A stretch of DNA of 64,000 nt from Cristatella mucedo (GCA_009760855.2 WPIO01000013.1:6410001-6474000); one strand, 5' to 3'. Positions 49,643-59,949 are shown, counted from the first letter of the stretch. Notes: generated by a model not told the origin, from the letters alone. Numbers and translations are program-made.

Positions 49643-49844
49643 GCCTCGGTGGGTCATAAAGAATCCAATCAGATAGCCCAAGGCCAAGTCTAGCTAGTGT
49701 AAGAAGATTAGCGAAATCATAGACACACAATCCAGAAATGTCGATCATCAACCATCATAACCGCGTTCTAGTTATCACTATGCGATCCTAGCGATCCTTT
49801 AGGTGATAAAGAAGATCATTTTTCTAGCATTTCCATGGTAAAAA

Positions 49845-50012
49845 AAATCTTAGCTAATTTAACACCCTAATTTGTATAGCGGCAGGAGAGCCTTTTCGGC
49901 TATAATCACCGCTTGCAGTTGGCAATAAAGGATAGCCCATGTGTGGGATTCGAACCCACGACCTTGGTCGTGAAGAGCGAGCACCTTACCTTCTGGGGCT
50001 ACCACGGCCCAG
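49845..50012 (-). repeat. SINE-2, minus copy
   Basis: TTTGTATAGCGGCAGGAGAG, CGCTTGCAGTTGGCAATAAAG, the B-box side gggattcgaacccac and the A-box side accttctggggctaccacgg. Confidence 0.82.
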
Positions 50013-50140
50013 TAACGTCCTCCCTGATGTCTTTAACTTCATTTCCTCGCTCTTACTCATTACTCACCTTAAATCCTGGTCTTATTGACCTCATCTACGA
50101 GTTCCTCCCCTGGTCTAAGAAGACAACCAACCCTCCAGAC

Positions 50141-50748
50141 CAGTGGTTCTCAACCTTCCTTATGCCGCGACCCTTTAATACAGTTCCTCATATTGTGGTG
50201 ACCCCCGATCATACAATTATTTTCGTTGCTACTTTATAACTGTAATTTTTCTACTATGAATCGTGATGTGAATATCTTAAATGCAGGATATATTTTCATT
50301 GTTACAAGATGAACACAATTAGAGCATAGACCATGACCTCGCGCGACCATTCATGAGGCGAGACTGCTCAAATTTTGATCAAATCTCAAGGCCCAGCTTA
50401 TTAAATAGCAAGCAAACACCCCCGGATTATGATAATTGGCTCCTCATAATTATCATATGGAACCGCTAACATTCTCAAATATAATTGAGCCGATTTATAT
50501 TCATACCTTCGCCTCCCTACTTACGTAACCCGGCCAATAATCTCGCCGGCGTTTCAATGTCATCACGCGGGGTACTCGTATGTGGACGTATCTCCACGTG
50601 GGTGGACCCGTTTGGAGACTGGTAAAGGATCGCTGTCTCGGTCCCTAAGACCATCGGAAATGCGGGTTTTCCGATGGTCTTAGGCGACACCTGTGAAAGG
50701 GTCGTTCGACCCCCAATTGGGTCACGACCCACAGGTTGAGAGCCGCTG
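50141..50748. mobile_element. SPIN-like non-autonomous hAT transposon
   Basis: 16-bp terminal inverted repeats CAGTGGTTCTCAACCT and AGGTTGAGAGCCGCTG (14 of 16 paired), flanked by 8-bp direct repeats CTCCAGAC and CTCTAGAC, as expected for a hAT target duplication (nTCTAGAn). The subterminal DNA (CCGCGACCCTTTAATACAG, TTGTGGTGACCCCCGATCAT, GGGTCGTTCGACCCCCAA, ACGACCCACAGG) matches from memory the SPIN family, known from rodents, bats, tenrec, bushbaby, opossum, lizard, frog and some invertebrates. There is no transposase: 608 bp with an internal segment (about 50340-50640) that I do not recognise from the short vertebrate forms. Confidence 0.87.
50644..50680. repeat. 15-bp perfect hairpin inside SPIN-like element
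   Basis: TAAGACCATCGGAAA and TTTCCGATGGTCTTA pair perfectly around a 7-nt loop near the 3' subterminal region. Confidence 0.85.
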
Positions 50749-51165
50749 CTCTAGACCGTTTACTTACTTTTCTTCTGAGATGCTTAGATTTATTGCTGCC
50801 CTGCATTGCTAACATAATAAATTTGTCCTTGGCCTATAGCATTGTACCAACACTTTCCAAGACACTTTTATCAGGCCACTCTCTAAGAAGTTTACATTAG
50901 ACGTGGAGACTTAAAAAATTCCAACTAGTATCCCTGTTGCCATTCTTATCAAAGACACTCCAATGAGTGGTGTCATGCCAGCTAAACCTTTACATCAAAA
51001 CTTGAAAATTCGTATGCGAGTTTTATCCAGGTTTTAGAGCAAATCAGTCCACAGTGAAAGTACGGCACTACAAGTGTATAAACGATCTTCGCACGACTTC
51101 AGTATAATCTCTCAGTCTCAGCTAAGTCTGTTGGTTCTCTCGTTTTTGATACAATTGATTGCCGA

Positions 51166-51166
51166 G

Positions 51167-51251
<85 letters not shown>

Positions 51252-51291
51252 GTGTGTGTGAGTGTGTGTGCGTGTGTTGTGTGTGTGTGTA
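51166..51291 (+). repeat. (TA)n(TG)n array in SINE tail position
   Basis: TA units, then long TG with scattered CG/AG changes. It occupies the place of the SINE-1 poly(TTTA) tail. Confidence 0.95.
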
Positions 51292-51445
51292 ATTTATTTG
51301 TCCAGCGCCGTAAGAGAACTTAATCTCTATTCAGGTGCTTCACATATGCCACGAGGCTCGAGCTCACGACCTCGGCCATCAAATACATTCACCAAGACCT
51401 GGGTCAGGGTGAGCACCTTAACTGCCGGGCCAAGCCAGAGAGGCA
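51292..51445 (-). repeat. SINE-1, minus copy inside LINE-A
   Basis: TTTATTTGTCCAGCGCCGTAAGAG, TCAGGTGCTTCACATATGCC, the B-box side ggctcgagctcacgacc and the A-box side taactgccgggccaag. Confidence 0.82.
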
Positions 51446-51699
51446 AGCACTTTTTGACCGCCTAATATCTGGCCTGCATGGAGGCATCTGCTCAGATGCA
51501 TGCTTTTCCTTCATCCCAGTGAGCGTGTCTTTTCTTTTCCCCAGAGTGCTTTGCGTGCCTACCTTCGCATGATTCAATGCATTTTACAAGTCAGAGAGGT
51601 CTTGCTCACCGGTGGCCATTAGTGTCTCCTGATTACTTTGGTATGCTGGCCTAAAGCACGATACTCGTTTGCTTTTGCGTGCTTGAGACCGTGCGTGTC

Positions 51700-51805
51700 G
51701 CTAATCCCATGAGTATAGATTCTCTTGCAACGAGTTGTAAATCGTCTGCATTGTGATGCAGTTCTCTCAGAGTGCTACAAAAGGCCTTATTATTATTTTA
51801 ATCAT
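51700..51805 (+). mobile_element. diverged LINE-A-type tail nested in LINE-A
   Basis: CTCTTGCAACGAGTTGTAAATC, TGCAGTTCTCTCAGAGTGC and an (ATT)-rich tail. Confidence 0.5.
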
Positions 51806-52544
51806 TCCCATGCGTCATAGGCACTGTGGTGCAATGAATGTTTTAAGTACTATCTCAGTGGAAGAATTCAGAGAGTACGCGTCAACGGCCATCAGCCATC
51901 CAGTACACGTCGACGGTCAACAGTCTTTACGATGTGTAGTACGCCACGGATGTGTTTTAGGTACACTTATTCTCTCGAAATGCATGCTCTCCTTCGTAGT
52001 GATGTAGTTTCCAAGAACAATAGGCACTTTAATTTATAGTCAGATGTCTTTAAGCTGTACTTGAGCTTTGATCTTTTCCTGCCTTCTTGCTTGGCAAACT
52101 CTCTCAGCTCCATTGCATCGTGTATTGCTTACATTCACACTTGGATAGCAGCAAGGTTTGCCAATTTAATGATGATAAAATTAAGTTACTAGTAATGGGA
52201 TAGCCTAGAATTACTCAGAAATGGGAAAGCACAAACGCCAAATCGGCTCCACCTGCGTATTCCGAGTAGCCAGTAGGCACAAACCGGGTGTCGTTTTCCA
52301 AAATGACTTAATAACTTAACCAGATGACCAAATCAGCTCCACAGTCAAGCCTGCCTACTTGCTGCTACGTAGCGTTGCACAAATTCTGGCTTGCTTAGAT
52401 AAGGATACATCATCCGAGCCGGTCCATTCCTCCACGACAATCCGTTTAGACTCGCGTAACTCGCCACTGGCAGGTCGTAGCCCTAGCCGTGCAATGAGAC
52501 GCTTCTACCGACGGTGCAGTACTCGGCCGCTCGGCCGCGTATGT

Positions 52545-52549
52545 GTGCG

Positions 52550-52638
<89 letters not shown>

Positions 52639-52699
52639 TGTGTGTGTGTGTGTGTGTGCGTTGTGTGTGCGTGTGTGTGTGTAAGTGTGTGTGCGTGTG

Positions 52700-52760
<61 letters not shown>

Positions 52761-52761
52761 C

Positions 52762-52795
<34 letters not shown>
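52545..52795 (+). repeat. (TG)n array with (CT)/(CA) end
   Basis: About 210 bp of TG with a few CG/AG interruptions, then short CT and CA runs. Adjacent to LINE-A on the left and LINE-B on the right. Confidence 0.96.
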
Positions 52796-52796
<1 letters not shown>

Positions 52797-53290
52797 GTCA
52801 CTTACAGCCCTTTGCGGCTTTCGGTGCGCTAACGCTAGCCGACAGACTTCATCTCGCGAAAAAAAGAGAACATAAGAAGTACGGCTGAGTCGGGAAGACA
52901 TTCGAGAAAGCGAGTAGCGAGAAAGCGAGTAGCGGAGGGGTATAAGTGCCCGCTTAAGCAGGAAACGAGACGCCGCTGTCGGTGCACGATTTCTCTCCCA
53001 AAAACTAGCGGAAGTGAGTTCCGCAGCTCTAAGAGCGCAGAGCCGAAGAAGCTTCTTTCATTTGGAACTTCTTTAAGTAGAAAATGGGTGCTCAGCTGTC
53101 TATTGTCCGCTGAAGAACCCGAGGGTACGAGTAAGCTGAAACTGGAGCGGCAGTCCAGCTCGGTATGCAGGAGCCAAGCCGCGGCAGCAGGCCGTGGCGG
53201 GTCAGAGTGAGATTTGCATCCTCTGATTAGCCTCTGAGAGCCATCGACGGCGGGTGCGAGCCCGCGCGGGACCAGAGAGGCGGCCGAGTC
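52797..53290 (-). mobile_element. diverged LINE-B 3' part
   Basis: Minus frame keeps SAALLELRNSLPLVFGREIV-like C-terminus and SVFSFFREMKSVG-type tail coding. Confidence 0.72.
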
Positions 53291-53299
53291 CACCTCGCC

Positions 53300-54140
53300 T
53301 TCACCTCCAGGCGGCTATCCAATGCCGCGAGCTCGGCCGGGCGTCACAGCGGCAAGGCTCGCTGTGACGCCGGGGGGAAGGCTCGGTCTCCGGTCGACGA
53401 CCGACCAGCGAGCGAGCGAAAGGAGTGAAGCGCCGGAAGGGAGTGCTGAGCGAGCGTGCGAGCGTCGAGACGTCGGCCGTCGCGAACCCCGGCGGTAACG
53501 AGAGCCTCCCTATCTCTCCACCTGAGCCCGGGCGACGCGCGCACCGGGACGGAGCGACGCCTGACGGCGGCTTGCCGCGACGCATGCCTGAGCTGCATTT
53601 CTTCGCGGCGGCGCGAGGTCGTCGGGTGCGGCTTTGGTATCGGCGCACGGGCGGACGGCGGAGGGCATACTGCTTTCCGGGCCGCCTCCTCCTCCCTTCC
53701 CCCACACAAGAAAGCAGACTGAATCGACTGACGTGGCGTGGCGGCTGGCGCGGCGGCCCCCCCCCCCGCCCTTCTCCCCCCCACCGGCGGCTGTCCAGCC
53801 CCGCGGCGACGGCGGTGACGGCGGCGACGGCGGGCTGACTGACGAAGTCGCCAGCGATGAAACAAGCCAGGACCTCCAGCGTTGCGCCGCTCCGACCTCG
53901 CGGCGGCTCGGAGCGGCGCAACGTCGAGCCACGCCTCCTCCTCCGTCTAACGGCGGCGACGTTGACCCCGCTGCCATCCTCTAATGGCCTTCGAGACGGA
54001 GGCATTCGTGGGCCGCATCGCGCCGCCGACGTTGGCCGGCAGGTGGCTCGCAATTCCCGACGAGGCTCAGAAGTGAGTCGTCAACATCGTTCTTGCTTTG
54101 GTAAATCGACGCTTCGAACTCACTCGCCGACTCTTTAATT
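53300..54140 (+). promoter_or_regulatory. CpG island, probable promoter
   Basis: Very GC- and CpG-rich, no LINE, with perfect hairpins 53340-53351/53360-53371 and 53880-53895/53908-53923. A candidate first coding exon with a consensus donor lies at its 3' side, so a + strand promoter is the simplest reading. Confidence 0.5.
53984..54072 (+). CDS. candidate first coding exon, unknown gene
   Basis: ATG in the CpG island opens MAFETEAFVGRIAPPTLAGR followed by WLAIPDEAQ. After 29 codons plus 2 bases the frame reaches a consensus donor AGAA|GTGAGT; translation without splicing stops at once (TGA). Composition and the start, donor and CpG context look like a genuine first exon. I do not recognise the protein, and no second exon was identified before the window ends. 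Confidence 0.38.
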
Positions 54141-55009
54141 CGCTTCACTTAGCTGCGAGCTCACCTCACTATCAGCGTCAGCAGCAAGTGCCGGCGGCGT
54201 CAGCGTCCCAGCAGCCGATAGTATAATTCATTTTTTAGTTGCTTTTTTTTCGAATGCCGTCCGATTTTAGAGAATGACGCCTAATGGATAGAGAGGAAGG
54301 AGCAGTCAGTGAATGGAAGCGTTAGCGCGTGCTACTCGCTCAGACCGAGATCTGCACGGTACGACGGCAGCAAACCGCTGGTTCGCGCGCGCTTGTGATG
54401 TCGCGTCTTTTTGGCGACTGCAATCCCGCTTAGTCGGGAAGAAGACCGGCCAGCGCCCTATGTCGCCTCCAATTGGCGCCAAAGCCAGACAGCTCGCCCA
54501 GCCCGTCGTCGACGGCGTTGATGCCGCAGCACCAATAGCTTCAGCCTTCGCAGCCTCGCCTTCTTTCCCTATCGAGCATCGAATCTCGACTTCAAGTTGA
54601 GTCTTCTTCTTACTGGTCTGAAGGTCGCTTCACTAGCTTGCGCGCCCGCCCCTACCCAACCTTGACCTTCTCGCTCCTCCAGAGTGCTCTCGCGTCGACC
54701 GCTTTCCGGCTTCCGGTCTTCACGCCGTCCCTCGCTCTGAATTTAAACCTCTTGACCTTGATCGGTCCTTTTGATCGGCGCCGGAAGCGGCCCCTAGCGG
54801 ACATTTGGCTTTCAGTCCGGGGGGCCGGAATAATTTCGCTACGAGCAAACCGAGGCAAACAGAGGAGCGCCAGTCAGTCGCGAACACAGCGAGTCAGGCG
54901 TTTCGTTACCTCGATCGTTTCGCGCGCACCCAGAGTGCATCGAGTGCTGCAATAAGAGTGCCGAGTCACGTGCCGAATCGCGTGCGGGCATTTGCGGATG
55001 CAAAGGACT

Positions 55010-55190
55010 CCAGCTCTGGTCGGGCTCAGCGGTCAAGGTGCTCGCCTTTTAACGACCGAGATAAAAGTGAATGTATTTAATGACCGAGGCCATGGGTTCG
55101 ACCCCCCATGGCCTTATCTGCAGTGCCCGAATAGAGATTAACTTCTCTTGGGGCGCTATACGAATGGATTACATTATATTATATTTATTG
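55010..55190 (+). repeat. SINE-1 with internal rearrangement
   Basis: A-box side gctcagcggtcaaggtgctcg, B box gggttcgaccccc, then CCGAATAGAGATTAAC...GGGGCGCTATACGAATG. The AACGACCGAG/AATGACCGAG segment is duplicated with extra bases between. Confidence 0.78.
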
Positions 55191-55567
55191 CAAGCACAAA
55201 AACGTGACTGAAGCGCTTCCATCGCCAGGAGTAGGCCACCCCCCGTCCCCGCCCCCGCCCGCGCGCGGTGCGGATGTGCCAGCCGCCGCCTACGCTCCCT
55301 AGCGACGGCGGCGCCGCGGACGCTCTCAGGGTAGCTGCTCTTGCCGGCGGCTCGACAAAGGTCCCACTTTCCTTAAGCGCTCCGCCAGGTCACGGCCGCT
55401 TGGTTCTCGCGCCTCGTCGAGAACCGAGCCGCTGGCTGGCAGCGGCGCGCGGGAGCAGAGCTAATTACTTTCCGATCAACCACTTAAGCGAAAAACTAAG
55501 GGGAGCTTCCAGCGGAGGCGTCCCGCTTGCAACGCGGCAGCGGCGTTTGCGCGATTAGTTGCTAATA

Positions 55568-55736
55568 CAATCGACCCCGCTTACACGAATACACTCGGGC
55601 CGGCTTATATAGGCATATATTATCTGTAGAGTATTCCCGTACGCGGAGTGAGACTAATATTGGTTAAAAGCCCCGGACGCAGGACTGCTATTCTTATATG
55701 CGGAGTACTCGATATCCTTATACGCAGAGTCGACTG
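55568..55736. mobile_element. 169-bp TA-flanked MITE (Tc1/mariner/pogo type)
   Basis: Ends CAATCGACCCCGCTTACACG and the complement of CTTATACGCAGAGTCGACTG form imperfect inverted repeats of about 30 bp, and TA lies directly outside both ends. No coding capacity. CA(G/A)TCGAC ends with TA duplications are typical of pogo/Tigger-like elements. Confidence 0.68.
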
Positions 55737-55979
55737 TAGAGGGTGGTGGAAGCATCCCATCTGGAATTCGCATTTTCCTCTGAGTCCGTCGCCGGTCGCG
55801 GGGTCGCAGCAATTGAAAGAGCACATAAGCAGCTGCCCTCGAAGCACTTAATTAAACGCTAGGCGGTCGCCTCCGCATTTCGCTGGCTGCAAACTCGCGT
55901 TACCTAGCGCAAATAGCGACGCACTATGTCAATTTCGCGCTAGAATCTCTGTGCTTACTCGCTCGCTCGCTCTCTCCGC

Positions 55980-56040
55980 GAGCGCCGAGCGCCGCGCAGG
56001 GCGGCAGAGCTGCCCTGGCTCCCCGCGGCGCTCGGCGCTC
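55980..56040. repeat. 17-bp GC hairpin with inner stem
   Basis: Arms 55980-55996 and 56024-56040 pair perfectly (GAGCGCCGAGCGCCGCG). Inside, CAGGGC and GCCCTG form a second 6-bp stem. Confidence 0.88.
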
Positions 56041-56592
56041 CTGCCCATCGCCAGCCCGAGTGTTTGCGCGGCGGCAGCAGCGCCGGCGGCGGCGGCGTCG
56101 GCGCATTTCGTCAGCGAAGAATCACCTTTCAGCCGCACCTGCGTCTCTCGCAGTTACTCAGCCAGACACTATCTAATGGGTCGGTTTGACCGGCTGGAGC
56201 CAGTCCGCTCCGGCTCCGTCGGTCGGCGTGCGCAGGAGTCGGTCGTCGTTAAGCGACGACGCAGCAGCAGCAGCAGCGGGTGCTTCGACGCAGACGCTTG
56301 GCGGGCGGCGCTCGCCACTGGCTCGCGTCTTCGTCACTCAAACGATGCGGACATCCGCTCAAAATAGCAGCTCAGAGCGTACGCCCATCGTGCGAACTTC
56401 ATCATGCTAGCAAATACCTTGAAGGGTATAGCAGGCGAGGTAGAATAAAGGTCAGGGCTGATTCAGCGGCAGTCTCATTTATACGGCCGCAGAGAAGCCC
56501 GAGCGCCTGTCGCCCCGCCGTTGTGCTGGCTGCTGCTGCTGCTGCTGAATGGAGAGACGCGCGGCGACGCGGCAGCCGGCGAGAGCGGCGGG

Positions 56593-56616
56593 AGCGTCTC
56601 AGACGTCTGAGACGCT
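56593..56616. repeat. 24-bp perfect palindrome
   Basis: The two 12-bp halves AGCGTCTCAGAC and GTCTGAGACGCT are exact complements with no spacer. Confidence 0.92.
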
Positions 56617-57239
56617 GCGATTCAGCGGCGTTCCTGCGGCGGTTGCGAAGCAGGATGCAGGGAGGAGGTTCGCGGCCGCTGCGAAATGACTGCCGCAGCT
56701 AATGCCGCAGCTAATGACTCGAAAGCGGGAAATCTCTTTCGAGGAGCAGCGGCGGCGGCGGAAGCGGAAGCAGGCTCGCTCGCTCGCTCGCTCGAGCTCG
56801 CGCGGTCGCCGCTGGCCGCTCGTGTGGCTTGCGGGCAGCGAAAGTGCTCGCCTAGTCTGCGCCAGGCCAGTACATAGGGGGGTGGGGCGGGGCGGGGCTG
56901 GTGTAGGTTGCCCCCCCCCACGTGTGCGCCCCGACGCAAAAAAAGTCTTGTTCCACCGCTTAAATTGAACGATCCGACCAGACGGAGCCGGAGATCCGTG
57001 TACAGCCAATGGCGCCATTAAACCGCGACCGCCGCAGCCACAATAGTGCGGCTGTCTCTTGTAGCTAGTGCATTGAGTGATTTAAACTGCAATAAATAGA
57101 CGATTGCTATGGATTTTGGGCATTGAAATGTGGCGTTGCTAGGGACTAGCACGTTTGCAATATCACAGGAGCTCTCATACGCATGCGAAATCGCTGTGAG
57201 GCCGAGGGTGGGGCTGTCCCTGCCTTTCGGCAAAGAGCC

Positions 57240-58080
57240 GTCTTCTTCCGGATCAATTTGGTGCCATGTCAAGCATGCGTAGGAGATCGCCGATCGACGA
57301 CATAGCGAAAGGGCGACTGCAGGCCTGGCGTGAAATAGGCCTTAGCAACCGAGAAGTGGCACGAACTCTCAATATCAGCCATAGAACAGTTAGCTACAAT
57401 CTGGAAGAGCTTAAAACACGCGGAAGTATGGCTTGTAGAACAAGCTCAGGTCGCCAAAAAAAGGCGACTCGAAGGGACGACTTTCTCCTGAAGATGTTGG
57501 CTCTTCAGGGAAGGAAGGCATCGTTCCGGGAGCTGTCTCAGTCGCCAGCGATAACGGACGGGAAGATGGTTAGCCCAGATACAGTGCGCCGCCGCCGAAG
57601 GCTTGCTAACCAAGGCATATTCGGGAGGGTCACCAAGCGGAATCCTTTGCTTACGGAGAGGCACAAAAAAGACAGCCTCAGATAGGCCCAGGACCACGCC
57701 AACTACATTACTTGCGATTGGATTCGAGTTTTATGAATCGAATAATCAAATTCACGGTCTACCATAGCAGTAAAGGGAGAACGTTCGTGAATCAGCGAAA
57801 AGGTTAGGTGTCCGGCCCTGACTGCCTGCAGCCAGCAATGAAATCCGTTGTTGGTAGCGTAATGGTTTTGGGGGCTGCTTTGGCTCTTAAGGTGTTGGAA
57901 CTCTGCACTGTGTTAGCGTAATTGTTGACCAATGTGTGTACATCGACCTGGTAAAAGATCTTGGAATTCCAAATGCTAGACTTCTTCTAGGGAAGGATTG
58001 CTTTGGCAGCAGAACAATGACCCCAAGCATGCTGCAAAGGTCTCCAAAAGGTTTTTTCCTCAATCAGGAGTCAGAATCAC
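57240..58080 (+). pseudogene. Tc1-like transposase relic
   Basis: Frame 57266-57685 (139 aa) carries an N-terminal helix-turn-helix (GLSNREVARTLNISHRTVSY), a second HTH-like part and RVTKRNPLLTERHKKDSLR, as in Tc1 transposases. After a stop at 57683 the homology goes on in shifting frames: CDWIRVL, GSVMVLG, ARLLLGKDC and QQNNDPKHAAKVSKRF, the last matching the second catalytic Asp region. At least four frameshifts or stops. The right end is lost against a LINE-A tail at 58082. Terminal repeats not identified. Confidence 0.82.
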
Positions 58081-58081
58081 A

Positions 58082-58295
58082 ATAATAGTAATAATAACAA
58101 TAATATATTTGTATAGCACCCTCAGAGAACTGAATCTCTCTCTCAAGGTACTTTACAGATGCTGCATGTAAGGTATTACCAAATATTTGGTGGTAACATC
58201 CGCAAGCAGCAGGCATAGCGTCACCGGCACATGGGCGGAAGACGACTTTTGCGTTTGGGTGTACATTTAGTACACAAAGCTAAATGCAGTAAGTT
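58082..58295 (-). mobile_element. LINE-A 3' end, diverged subfamily
   Basis: Minus: (ATT)n tail, CAGCATCTGTAAAGTACC stem, CAGTTCTCTGAGGGTGC. The upstream 3' UTR part resembles the copy at 59950. Confidence 0.72.
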
Positions 58296-58379
58296 GTCCC
58301 GAACTCCGAATATAAGGCTGTGTGAACAGTCGCTGGTCATGAGATGACGTCACACCCCTGCGACTTCACAGCGAAACCC

Positions 58380-59470
58380 ACTCAAGGTCAAGGTTGAGCC
58401 CCACCCACAATTTCCGGGCACGAACCCCTCCGAGTCCGCTGGCATTTCTCTGGATTGACTTGGCTTTTCCTCCTCGGCCGCCGCTAATTAAGCCGCCAGC
58501 TGGCGCCACTCCGCCGCCGCACCGAGGACGATAGTCGCGCCAGCGACGCTGCCGGCCGCTCCGCGCCCGCCCGCTGTAGCCGACGACGGGCGCGGTCGTC
58601 GTCTCACGGCAGCGCTGTCCGTCGCAGGAGGCGCCGAGCCGCCTCCTGCGCCGCCGGAGACCGCGCAACGCAGCCGTCATCTTCAGCGGCGGCGGACACC
58701 GACTGCGACGGGCGCCGCGCGGCCCGCCGCCGCCGCCCGGCGTCTGCGCGCGCTCGACGTGGTGCCTCCGCCGGCGCCCCCGGCTAGCAGCGAGCGGCTG
58801 TCTCCTGATAGCCGGCCGGGCGGCCGGGTCCGATAGCCGTCCGCTCGTCTCCGCGGTCGCGCGCGGCCGCGGAAAGCGCGGGTGGAAAGCGCGGGCGGAA
58901 AGCTTTGGCGGCTTCGGCCGAACAGCTGCGCGCCTTTGAGATGAAGCGTTTGAGCGATGACGAATGGCGCCCCCTAAAAACGCCGCCTGCGAGCGGTTTC
59001 CCGGCTGCCGGTCGGAGGCTTCTGAGGTCGCTGCCGCCAAATAAAACCCAGGCAAGTAAAGTAGCAAGTAGCAGTGCAGCTGCCGCGCGCGAGCGCGTCG
59101 TTGAGCTCTATTTACGCGCCGCCGATGCTGCTTATATATAGTTCGCCCGGCGGCGGTCGGCGAGCCCCCGGCGGCCGCCGCTACCGCAGCGAGCGTCTGC
59201 GCGGGCGGCGGCGGTGCGCCGTCCGCCTAGTTAGCCGTGCGGCCACCGCATAGGCGCTCCGCGCGCGTGCGGTATCTGAGCGCTACGACAGGCCTCGTGC
59301 GGCAGGGTATCTTTCCTTGGTTAGTTTATTATTAAGTGCGTCCTCTCTCTCCTACGCGGTGAGCGTGTACCGAATGCTGGTCTCCGAAGTTGAGCGCTCG
59401 CCGTCGGGTGGCCGACGGCGAGCGACAAGCACCCGGCCGCCGTTAACTCAAGTCGGAACTCAAGCAACGG
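58380..59470. promoter_or_regulatory. CpG island with TATA-like box
   Basis: Extremely GC-rich. TATATATAG at 59132-59140 stands out in this setting and could be a + strand core promoter. A 13-bp hairpin with a 4-nt loop lies at 59395-59407/59412-59424. The 233-aa minus ORF (59067-58366) is compositional. No exon assigned. Confidence 0.42.
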
Positions 59471-59487
59471 TCAAGTACCAGGAGTGA

Positions 59488-59489
59488 GT

Positions 59490-59561
<72 letters not shown>

Positions 59562-59565
59562 AGAG

Positions 59566-59596
<31 letters not shown>

Positions 59597-59685
59597 AGAG
59601 AGAGAGAGAGGAGAGAGAGGGGAGAGAGAGAGGGGAGAGAGAGAGAGGGAGAGAGAGAGAGGGGAGAGAGAGGGGAGAGAGAGGG

Positions 59686-59716
<31 letters not shown>

Positions 59717-59722
59717 AGAAAG
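59488..59722 (+). repeat. (GA)n array with GGGA interruptions
   Basis: Pure GA for about 70 bp, then GA broken by GGGGA blocks every 10-20 bp. Confidence 0.97.
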
Positions 59723-59949
59723 GAAATGCCTACGAGACAGAGAAAAAGGGGAGAAGAAAAAGTGACAGAAGAGTGATGGAGGGCAGATAGAAGGTTAGCT
59801 ACGTAGACGCTGAGAAAGGGGCTCTCCTCTTGGGCCTAACCGAAGGAGCATGACTGCCCGACAAATCACTGCAGCATTTCTGCAACTTTCTGCCCTTGAC
59901 AAGGACAAGGTATACAGCAGATTTACTTAATCCTGGCCATGCCCGCTAT

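Larger units (their letters stand above)
50015..52540 (+). mobile_element. old LINE-A copy split by SPIN and SINE-1
   Basis: Three collinear blocks of one RT. 50015-50140 plus 50757-51165 give WSKKTTNP|PD...FIRPLSKKFTLD...DTIDCRV. 51446-51480 gives LFDRL. 51806-52540 gives GTVVQ, GQQSLRCVVRHGCVLG and the LACLDKDTSSEPVHS C-terminus. All frames are broken. The insertions are SPIN at 50141, SINE-1 at 51166 and a short tail element before 51806. Confidence 0.75.
55900..57000. promoter_or_regulatory. CpG island with long hairpin, palindrome and GC boxes
   Basis: GC-rich DNA with a 17-bp hairpin (55980-55996/56024-56040), a 24-bp perfect palindrome (56593-56616) and a GGGGCGGGGCGGGG run near 56880 like Sp1 sites. 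ORFs on both strands are compositional. No gene assigned. Confidence 0.45.

Noticed and set aside
53301-54053. 250-aa minus-strand ORF in the CpG island
   Set aside because: Arg/Pro/Gly-rich product typical of GC-rich DNA, with equally long overlapping frames on both strands, no domain and no splice signals.
56599-57018. Minus-strand ORF MAPLAVHGSPAPSG
   Set aside because: Begins at the Tc1/CpG-island border and runs through GC-rich DNA; no family and no donor.
58366-59067. 233-aa minus-strand ORF
   Set aside because: Same compositional artefact in the second CpG island; no recognisable family.
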